Origin: an uncultured Pedobacter sp.
GTDB taxonomy: Bacteria > Bacteroidota > Bacteroidia > Sphingobacteriales > Sphingobacteriaceae
DNA length: 20,261 nt
NCBI GenBank assembly: GCA_938008555.1
Contig: CALLKE010000192.1
Location: forward strand, 1-20,261
Direction of reading: 5' to 3'
Every line of letters starts with the position of its first letter. Position 1 is the first letter of the stretch. Below, in pieces: positions 8,523-14,827 of the stretch. The notes beneath the pieces were generated by a model that was given only the letters and a program-made list of their open reading frames with translations, ran no database searches and was not told the DNA's origin. The position numbers and the translations under genes were made by a program.

Positions 8523-8708
8523 TTAACTAATGCATATTGATGTCTCATCAATTGTGTTCATGATCCTCAGTTTGTCGCGTGTAATCTCCAATGGAGTTGT
8601 CAACATGGGTTTTACTTGCTCAAAATAGGGAGTCCCCTCAAGATCATTCTTTTGCTTGGTTGTGATTTCAGCAGTTTCTTGAACTACTTTCGTTTTTGTG
8701 GTTTCCAT
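8523..8708 (-). CDS. 61-residue peptide, candidate RiPP precursor
   Basis: A 61-residue polar peptide with a Lys/Thr/Glu-rich first half, one Tyr (28) and a C-terminus D-E-T-S-I-C-I-S carrying its only Cys (59). There is no signal peptide, membrane segment, Trp or double-glycine cleavage motif. ATG 8708 is the likely start; a GTG 39 bases upstream (8747) would add 13 residues, but an AGGAAA directly abutting it is too close to act as a ribosome site. It sits 48 bases after the stop of the PqqD-radical SAM gene and just before a terminator-like hairpin. That position and size fit a ribosomal peptide substrate of the neighbouring enzyme. I recognise no family, so the substrate role is inferred from context. 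Confidence 0.65.
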   Translation of the reverse strand: METTKTKVVQETAEITTKQKNDLEGTPYFEQVKPMLTTPLEITRDKLRIMNTIDETSICIS

Positions 8709-8756
8709 TTTTTTCAGATTTAGATTTAATGATAAGATGATATTCACTTTCCTGAA

Positions 8757-10064
8757 TTAAGGCGCTTTCACATATTCGCGCGTATCAATTGCTTTCCCAA
8801 AAACAGGGCTATCCGTTTTGGGCAAATTCCTCCATTTTTGGAGGTCCTCAGAGCTATGCCATATTTTTAACAATTTTTCGTTTTTGATGTTCCCGCCATG
8901 CCATTCTTCGTCATTTTCAACAAGCACACGCTTTAATTTGACCGAAACATACACGTGCCCTTTTGGATCGATACGTACTAAGCGTTCACCCGAACGGGTT
9001 AAATAGCTTTGGTTGTCGAGCATTTGTCTAAATTCTTTTTCCTCTAAATCTTTGGTAATCTCACTCCATGCAGAGTCGGCAGGTTGAACGATACCCTCGT
9101 CAACTAGCTTCTTGAGTTGCATGTTAGCGTGATATAAATCTTCGTTACTCGGTAGTGAATCAGCTATTCCAATACCTCTTCCTGCAATGTAAAGTGGAGA
9201 AAAGCAATAACCCTGCGCATCATATGTACTCACTAAGCGACCAATTTGTTCAATTTCGTTCACATTATATTTCGTAAGCACAGTGCCTACAATAAAAGGA
9301 ACTTGATGCTTTTTCATCAACTCCATTCCTTTTAATACTTTTTGGAAATTGCCTTTTCCTCTAAATCGTTCGCAGCTCTCCATGGTGGCTCCATCAAGTG
9401 TGGTCTGGAGATGAACAAAGTTTTTTAGCTTGGCTAAAGCTTCGAAGTCGGATTCTTTTGTGACAGTAAGGTCAGAGCCCATTGATACGATCAGCCCCAA
9501 ATCATCCGCATATTGCACCGCTTCCAAAATGTCACTTCGCATAAATGGATCGCCACCTGTGAATCGAACAAAGTATACTCCCGATGCAACAATGTCATCT
9601 AGCGCAGCTTTCCATTGCTCTAACTTCATTTCGGTGTTGATATCTACAAATGGATTGCTATAGTAGGAGCAATAATCGCATTGCCGAGCACATTTGTTGG
9701 TATACTCAATTTCAACACCGAGTGGAGCATAAAAATAATCGTCAGTTAGTTTGTCCATCTCGGTGAAATAGTAATCTGCTTTTGACAGCTCATCGTTGGA
9801 ACTTTCACGACAGATACCTGCTGCGACCATTTTTTGTACAAAAGCCCAAACCTCACGCTGAGGAACTTCGGAGATATTATAATGGACTGCGATCCCATCA
9901 TAAATTTCTTCAACCGTACTCGATTTCTTCAGCGTGAGGAATATGCGGTATCCAAACTCGTTGAAAAACTGTACGGCACGCTTTTCTTTAATGAGGACAA
10001 TGCATCCGAAGCTTTCTTTTCTGACTTTGATAGCGTCGTTGAGTATAAATTTGTTCGTCGGCAT
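8757..10064 (-). CDS. PqqD-domain radical SAM peptide-modifying enzyme with cysteine-free SPASM-like tail
   Basis: A 435-residue protein. Residues about 1-90 resemble PqqD, the RiPP recognition element that binds leader peptides, ending with a short winged helix (V-W-A-F-V-Q-K-M at 72-79). The radical SAM core has C-A-R-Q-C-D-Y-C with Cys125, Cys129 and Cys132 for the 4Fe-4S cluster, followed by T-G-G-D-P (169-173) for SAM binding. The C-terminal part keeps the outline of a SPASM domain (R-I-D-P-K-G-H-V-Y, later G-G-N-I and L-K-I-W) but has no cysteine, so auxiliary iron-sulfur clusters are not expected. Such enzymes modify a ribosomal peptide by radical chemistry, for example forming C-C, C-O or thioether links or epimerising residues; the reaction here cannot be told. 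It starts at ATG 10064, 19 bases after the GNAT stop, and precedes the small peptide gene. Confidence 0.88.
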   Translation of the reverse strand: MPTNKFILNDAIKVRKESFGCIVLIKEKRAVQFFNEFGYRIFLTLKKSSTVEEIYDGIAVHYNISEVPQREVWAFVQKMVAAGICRESSNDELSKADYYFTEMDKLTDDYFYAPLGVEIEYTNKCARQCDYCSYYSNPFVDINTEMKLEQWKAALDDIVASGVYFVRFTGGDPFMRSDILEAVQYADDLGLIVSMGSDLTVTKESDFEALAKLKNFVHLQTTLDGATMESCERFRGKGNFQKVLKGMELMKKHQVPFIVGTVLTKYNVNEIEQIGRLVSTYDAQGYCFSPLYIAGRGIGIADSLPSNEDLYHANMQLKKLVDEGIVQPADSAWSEITKDLEEKEFRQMLDNQSYLTRSGERLVRIDPKGHVYVSVKLKRVLVENDEEWHGGNIKNEKLLKIWHSSEDLQKWRNLPKTDSPVFGKAIDTREYVKAP

Positions 10065-10083
10065 AGGCTTGGGGTTTTATATT

Positions 10084-10527
10084 TTATCTGATTAAATCAA
10101 ACAGTAATGCATCGTGGACAATCTCGTTTTTGATAATCTCTTTTCGCAACACACATTGAAACTGAAACCCAGCTTTTTGGAGCACTTTGGTCGAACTAAT
10201 ATTTTCCTCAAATACGCGTGCACTAATTCGATTCATTTGTAACTCTTCAAAGCAATAAGCACAGAACTCCTTCACTGCTTCGGTTGCGATGCCTCGATTC
10301 CAGTAATGTTCGCCAAGCCAAAAACCAAGCTCCGCAGTTTTTTTGTATATATCTGGCCGGATGTTAGCACCGATGCTACCAGCTAACTCTCCTTTAAATG
10401 TGATTGCCATCTGTGTAACTGGATTTAAGTTTGAGCATAGTTGAATCCAATTTTCAGCGTCTGCGATCGTATATGGATTTGGAAATCGATCGGTTAAAAA
10501 ACAGGAAATATGCTTGTTGTTTGCCAA
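10084..10527 (-). CDS. GNAT-family N-acetyltransferase (RimJ/RimL-like) with unclear start
   Basis: An acetyl-CoA-dependent N-acyltransferase of the RimJ/RimL type. Visible hallmarks are the G-F-W-L-G segment, W-N-R-G-I-A-T-E-A-V (the acetyl-CoA pyrophosphate-binding turn) and a C-terminal N-I-S-S-T-K-V-L-Q-K-A-G-F. From the first available start, TTG 10527, it has 147 residues. The expected first strand (I-S-I-R-P-W) lies in frame upstream, back to a TAA at 10588-10590, but no ATG, GTG or TTG occurs there. It may therefore start at a rare codon such as ATT or ATA, or be slightly damaged. It ends 19 bases before the radical SAM start on the same strand, so co-transcription is likely. A role in acetylating the peptide is possible; an unrelated housekeeping substrate is equally possible. 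Confidence 0.8.
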   Translation of the reverse strand: MANNKHISCFLTDRFPNPYTIADAENWIQLCSNLNPVTQMAITFKGELAGSIGANIRPDIYKKTAELGFWLGEHYWNRGIATEAVKEFCAYCFEELQMNRISARVFEENISSTKVLQKAGFQFQCVLRKEIIKNEIVHDALLFDLIR

Positions 10528-10756
10528 GGAGACCAGATTTAGCGAATCACCCAGGTCCCACGGTCTAATCGATATCTGTTGTAATGTTTACAATTCGCTT
10601 TTTTACGTAAACTAAATTAAAGTAATATAATAATGGACAATAATTTGTTGTTGTTAAAAAAATGTTAACTATTGATAAAAATGATCGCGCGCTATTTTTT
10701 TCATTGAGCTCCATCAGGGCCACCTCTTATTAATAAAAAATAAGCTGTGTCGATTT

Positions 10757-11968
10757 TTAGATGGAGTGCTGATTTGTCACATGATTTTTTGGAAAGTACA
10801 TCGAGAGAATTCGTTCAATGTCAGAAGACATCACTTCGTTTCTGTAGATCAATGCTCCCGAAGCATCTAACTCTTTCATGAGTGCCTTGATTTTTTTCTC
10901 AAGAGCAGGTATCAGTACCCCATTGATTTCTTCTGATTTGGATTGGTAGCCAATTTTCTCATTTTCTTTTGCTTCTTTTTTATAGGTATTAATTACTCTT
11001 TTCAGATACTTCTCTTCCAGAATGATTGCTTTCTCTTTTATCCATGTTGATTTTATTTTGTCTCGTTCAGCGAGTAGTACACTTTTTTCTACCATTAACT
11101 TGGTTCTTGCTTGATCATTGTGAGTTGTATTGCCTTCAAAGAAGTCGATTTCTAGCTCAATACGTGAAATACGTTGGTTGAGCTCAATGAGCTGACGTGG
11201 GATAGATTCCATATCGAGACGGATGTTTGCCGCAGCGAGATCAATGAGATCGAGTGCTTTATCAGGTAGATATCGATCTGGAATTAATTGAGCTGACAGA
11301 GATACTGCCATTCTGATGGCATCTTTGCTAATGGATAGCCCATGATGATTTTCGTAACGCTCTTTAGATTGCAATAGCATTTGTGTGGCTGTTTTCTCGT
11401 CAGGCTCTTCAACTGTTACCTTTTGAAATCGTCTTTCGAAGGCTTTGTCACTCTCGATAAACTGATGATACTCTGAATCTGTTGTTGAGCCAATGAGGTG
11501 TATTTCGCCTCTGGATATGGCGGGTTTCAAAATATTGGCTACATCCAATGAGCCACGTACTGCTCCTGTGCCGATGGTATTGTGTATTTCGTCGATGTAG
11601 AGAAAAATCTTATCACTATTCTTTTTTACTTCATTGAGAATAATGGTTAGCCGTTCTTCAAACTCACCCCGATAGCTGGTTCCTGCAATGAGATCAGACA
11701 TTTTTAGATTATAGATAACTCTGTTCTTCAAAATTTCAGGTAAATCATTTTTGACGAGCAATTCAGCTATTCCCTCCACAATGGCCGTTTTTCCAACTCC
11801 TGGCTTCCCAACGAGCATTGGATTGTTCTTGTTTTTTCGACATAACACTTCCAATACATTTCGAATCTCGAGCTCCCGAAGTATGACGGGATCAAATTTT
11901 CCTTGCTGGGCCTGAACATTCATATTTACCGCAAACTTTTCAAGGACTTCTGAAATGTATATGCTCAT
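10757..11968 (-). CDS. ClpB-like AAA+ ATPase reduced to AAA-1 and middle domain
   Basis: A 403-residue relative of the ClpB disaggregase that lacks both the N-terminal domain and the second ATPase domain (AAA-2). It begins at the ClpB linker (Q-Q-G-K-F-D-P-V-I at 21-29). Walker A is G-K-P-G-V-G-K-T (54-61). The pore loop S-Y-R-G-E-F-E-E-R (98-106) keeps the pore tyrosine (Tyr99). Walker B is I-F-L-Y-I-D-E (121-127). Arginine fingers lie in F-E-R-R (Arg179, Arg180), and sensor 2 in P-D-K-A-L-D (235-240). A charged coiled-coil middle domain fills about 255-375, and the protein stops just where AAA-2 would begin. All ATPase residues are intact, so it is probably active. It is on the same strand as the peptide cluster but separated from GNAT by 229 bases. 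ClpB needs both rings for full threading, so a D1-M protein may be a regulator or a dedicated unfoldase. It starts at ATG 11968. Confidence 0.9.
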   Translation of the reverse strand: MSIYISEVLEKFAVNMNVQAQQGKFDPVILRELEIRNVLEVLCRKNKNNPMLVGKPGVGKTAIVEGIAELLVKNDLPEILKNRVIYNLKMSDLIAGTSYRGEFEERLTIILNEVKKNSDKIFLYIDEIHNTIGTGAVRGSLDVANILKPAISRGEIHLIGSTTDSEYHQFIESDKAFERRFQKVTVEEPDEKTATQMLLQSKERYENHHGLSISKDAIRMAVSLSAQLIPDRYLPDKALDLIDLAAANIRLDMESIPRQLIELNQRISRIELEIDFFEGNTTHNDQARTKLMVEKSVLLAERDKIKSTWIKEKAIILEEKYLKRVINTYKKEAKENEKIGYQSKSEEINGVLIPALEKKIKALMKELDASGALIYRNEVMSSDIERILSMYFPKNHVTNQHSI

Positions 11969-12019
11969 ACTAGTTTGGTTCTGGGCGATTACTTTACCTA
12001 TTTGCAGAGATTACTCACA

Positions 12020-12055
12020 CGAAAGTCTACTGATATTGGTAGGAGTGATTGTCAA
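12020..12055 (-). promoter_or_regulatory. Possible promoter of the ClpB-like ATPase gene
   Basis: On the - strand, TTGACA (12055-12050) is followed 20 bases later by TAGACTTTCG (12029-12020), which resembles the Bacteroidota -33/-7 pair (TTTG and TAnnTTTG) imperfectly. It lies 52 bases upstream of the ATG. A very AT-rich block at about 12060-12115 lies further upstream and might act as an UP-like or curved element. Confidence 0.3.
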
Positions 12056-12256
12056 TATGGCAATAAAATATTTTTTAAAGAAAAAAATTTAATTTTTTAA
12101 AAATAATATTCTGCTTGATTAAATAACAATTGGGTAAGGCTCTAGTGATTCGCCTGGATTCTTAGAGGGGTGTTCATTTGCGTACCTTTGTGACGCATTC
12201 ATGAGTTGATGCTCAGGTAAATCGAATAATACAATAGTTATTAAGAAGCATAGATT

Positions 12257-13210
12257 TTGGGTACTCCTGTAGATTACGGTCATAAAAATTACAATGCATA
12301 CGGTGCATATCTTCGCCAGAAATACCAAGGTAAGCGAGTGTTTAAAATTATTGCCGACGCGGGCTTTACATGTCCTAATCGCGATGGGAGCAAGGGTTAT
12401 GGGGGGTGCACCTACTGTAATGTTGACTCTTTTACGCCAGAGCTATCACGTAAACTACCAACTATTCGTGAGCAAATTGAGCAAGGCATGGAGCGGGCTA
12501 TTAGAAGCTATGCTGCGGAAAAATTTATTATTTACTTTCAACCTAATACCAATACGTACGCGCCAACACATTATCTCAGAATGTTGTATGACGAGGCGCT
12601 GAGTATCAATACCAAAAACATTGTTGGTCTATCGGTAGGTACACGGCCTGATTGCATTGATTTCGAAAAAATAGCTTTGTTGGAGAGCTACGCCGATCGA
12701 TTTGATGTGGATTTGGAGATGGGCATGGAATCCATTTATGACGATACATTGCTAAAAATTAATCGGGGATGTACTCACCAAGAACTTGAGCAAGCATTAA
12801 GTTTAGCAAATTCTACCAAGCTCGATATCTGTGTGCATACCATCTTTGGCTTTCCCTGGGAAACACATGAAATGATGTTGCGTTACGCAGATGAAATTAA
12901 TCGTTTCTCCCAGATTAAATTTGTGAAGCTGCATCACTTACATGTTGTGAAAGGTTCCATCATGGGAGCGAGGTACCATAAAGAGTCATTCAAATTATTC
13001 ACTTTAGAGGAGTACACGGATTTTCTGGCTGAGTTTATTCCACTTTTACGTCCTGATATTGTCATCCAGCGTTTATTTGGATTAGCTGATTACGACTTGC
13101 TGATAGCACCCAATTGGGGATTGAAAAAATCTGAAATCCAATCTTATATCGATAAAGGTTTGGAGCGGAGAGGAGTTATCCAGGGAAGCAAGTTGGCTGT
13201 TATAAAATAG
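12257..13210 (+). CDS. Radical SAM protein, YhcC/TIGR01212 family
   Basis: A 317-residue radical SAM protein of the YhcC family, whose reaction is not established. The cluster-binding cysteines are spaced C-x11-C-x2-C (Cys39, Cys51, Cys54), the pattern seen in YhcC and Elp3-like proteins. Other family segments are F-T-C-P-N-R-D-G-S (37-45), V-G-T-R-P-D-C, I-N-R-G, and K-L-H-H-L-H-V-V-K-G-S-I-M near residue 230. Length equals that of the family. TTG 12257 is the only usable start: a TAG lies six bases upstream in frame and the next in-frame Met is inside the core. It is transcribed away from the ATPase gene across a 288-base gap. A tRNA or rRNA modification role is suspected in the literature for relatives but is not shown here. 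Confidence 0.9.
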   Translation: MGTPVDYGHKNYNAYGAYLRQKYQGKRVFKIIADAGFTCPNRDGSKGYGGCTYCNVDSFTPELSRKLPTIREQIEQGMERAIRSYAAEKFIIYFQPNTNTYAPTHYLRMLYDEALSINTKNIVGLSVGTRPDCIDFEKIALLESYADRFDVDLEMGMESIYDDTLLKINRGCTHQELEQALSLANSTKLDICVHTIFGFPWETHEMMLRYADEINRFSQIKFVKLHHLHVVKGSIMGARYHKESFKLFTLEEYTDFLAEFIPLLRPDIVIQRLFGLADYDLLIAPNWGLKKSEIQSYIDKGLERRGVIQGSKLAVIK

Positions 13211-13379
13211 GCCTAAGTAACTGTTTGTCTGGGTAAGACATTGGAGAGGCTTTTTAGTCATTCATGAGTAAAAGCACGATGAAATTTGTCAGATATCAGA
13301 GGAATAAAATTTAGACATCCTCCTGATATTTTGTAAATTGATCGTTGGTTCACATCACATAGTAAAATTTCTCGCTACT

Positions 13380-14639
13380 ATGGGTATCACTACATTTAAC
13401 TCATTTAAAAGTCGTAATTACCGCTTGTTCTTTGCAGGTCAATCGATGTCATTGATTGGTACCTGGATGCAAAGGACTGCCGTAAGTTGGGTTATTTATA
13501 CCATGACACACTCCGCTTTTATGTTGGGGCTTACAGTATTTGCTTCCCAATTCCCATCCTTCCTTCTTTCTTTATTTGGGGGTGTCGTTTCAGATCGATA
13601 TAACCGGTACAAAGTATTATTGTTTACACAGGTGGCCTCTATGATACAGGCTATATCATTGGCATTATTGGTATTTGCTAATCGATATGTCGTCTGGGAG
13701 ATATTTACACTCAGTATTGTATTGGGTATAATCAATGCTTTTGATGTACCTGCAAGACAATCATTGGTACATGAAATGATCAATAGTAAAATGGATTTGC
13801 CCAATGCACTTGCACTAAATTCTTCTATGAATAATTTAGCGATGCTGCTCGGACCCGCACTATCAGGAGTCGTTTTAGAAAAATTTGGTGCAGCTACCTG
13901 TTTCCTTTTAAATGCAACAAGCTTTGTTGCCGTCATCATCTCCTTGATTCTAATGAAGCTACCCCAATATCTACCATCCCCGATAAAACACAAAATCACA
14001 TCAGATTTGGTCGAGGGTTTTGTATATCTGAAGAAAACACCTGAAATAGGAGTTATCATGCTGATGCTTGCTTTGATGAGTTTGTTGGTATTGCCATATA
14101 ACACACTCTTCCCTGTATTTGCTAACATAATCTTTAAAGGAGGGGCTGCTACCTATGGCTACATAAACAGCTTCATTGGTTTGGGGGCTGTCGCTGGTGC
14201 TTTCTTCTTGGCTTCATTGAAGGAGGGAACAGATCTCAAAATGGTGTTATTGGGTAATACGATTATTCTGGGCATTGGTTTGATGCTTTTTTCGTATACA
14301 AGTTATTTCCCTTTGGCGATGTTATTTGCGGTTCTATCTGGTTTTGGGACGATGTCTCAAAGTACCATTTGTAATACCATTATACAGCTAAATTCAGACG
14401 CTAAAATGAGGGGGCGAGTTGTGAGCTTATTTGCAATGTCGGTCTTTGGCATGATGCCATTAGGAAGTTTGCTGATTGGTACTGTGTCTCACAAAGTGGG
14501 AGCGTCTAATGCGGTATTTTGTGAGGGAATCATGGCATTGATCATTGCTGCCTTATTTTCTGGATTTCTGAGAAGGGATTATCTAAATAGAAGGAAGATG
14601 AAACAATCTGAAGAAATATCTTTAGTAGAAAAAATATAG
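13380..14639 (+). CDS. MFS transporter (MFS_3 / EntS-like exporter family)
   Basis: A 419-residue inner-membrane transporter of the major facilitator superfamily, with about ten to twelve hydrophobic segments. MFS motif A is seen as G-G-V-V-S-D-R-Y-N-R-Y-K-V-L (67-80) between the second and third segments. The N-terminus F-K-S-R-N-Y-R-L-F-F-A-G is typical of the MFS_3 group, which contains proton-driven exporters of small molecules including siderophores and drugs. The C-terminus is a short charged tail. I chose ATG 13380; a TTG 42 bases upstream (13338) would add 14 residues with no family similarity. The substrate is unknown. A remnant of an isochorismatase-like gene follows at once. Confidence 0.9.
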   Translation: MGITTFNSFKSRNYRLFFAGQSMSLIGTWMQRTAVSWVIYTMTHSAFMLGLTVFASQFPSFLLSLFGGVVSDRYNRYKVLLFTQVASMIQAISLALLVFANRYVVWEIFTLSIVLGIINAFDVPARQSLVHEMINSKMDLPNALALNSSMNNLAMLLGPALSGVVLEKFGAATCFLLNATSFVAVIISLILMKLPQYLPSPIKHKITSDLVEGFVYLKKTPEIGVIMLMLALMSLLVLPYNTLFPVFANIIFKGGAATYGYINSFIGLGAVAGAFFLASLKEGTDLKMVLLGNTIILGIGLMLFSYTSYFPLAMLFAVLSGFGTMSQSTICNTIIQLNSDAKMRGRVVSLFAMSVFGMMPLGSLLIGTVSHKVGASNAVFCEGIMALIIAALFSGFLRRDYLNRRKMKQSEEISLVEKI

Positions 14640-14769
14640 GTCTTACCGTATAACCATATTATCCGATTGTTGTGCCGATACAGATCAAGAAGTACATCGC
14701 GTATTGACTACCAAGGTTTTCCCTCGCCAGGCAAATGTACTGACCATGGCGGAATGGGATGTTGTATAA
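14638..14769 (+). pseudogene. C-terminal remnant of an isochorismatase-family cysteine hydrolase
   Basis: In a frame different from the MFS gene, about 43 residues run from the MFS stop to a TAA at 14767-14769 with no start codon at the front. The residues C-A-D-T-D-Q-E-V-H-R-V-L, then V-F-P-R-Q-A-N-V-L-T and A-E-W, match the closing segment of isochorismatase/nicotinamidase-like cysteine hydrolases (typically D-x-C-A-D-x-D-x-E-V-H, then V-F-P-R-Q-A). The catalytic Asp, Lys and Cys of the family would be earlier and are absent. This looks like what remains after a deletion fused its tail to the end of the MFS gene. The family assignment is from memory of the motif. Confidence 0.6.
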
Positions 14770-14801
14770 AAAAGTCCCCAGCCAGTCGATTAGCTGAGGA
14801 C
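14768..14801 (-). terminator. Intrinsic terminator of the pseudouridine synthase gene
   Basis: Read on the - strand, a 9-bp stem with one G-U pair (14801-14793 with 14782-14774) and a 10-base loop is followed by six T (14773-14768). It lies 27 bases past the stop of the pseudouridine synthase gene and overlaps the last bases of the isochorismatase remnant on the other strand. Confidence 0.88.
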
Positions 14802-14827
14802 GCATTTGTTTACTCCTTCGGGGAAAT

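Noticed and set aside
8709..8747. GTG start (8747) for the small peptide
   Set aside because: The only ribosome-site-like sequence touches the GTG directly, and ATG 8708 gives a polar leader of typical type; not fully excluded.
13211..13379. Terminator between the YhcC-like gene and the MFS gene
   Set aside because: Only four-base stems were found; no convincing hairpin with T-run.
13496..14128. 210-residue antisense frame over the MFS gene
   Set aside because: No domain, and it lies wholly inside a well-supported transporter gene on the other strand.
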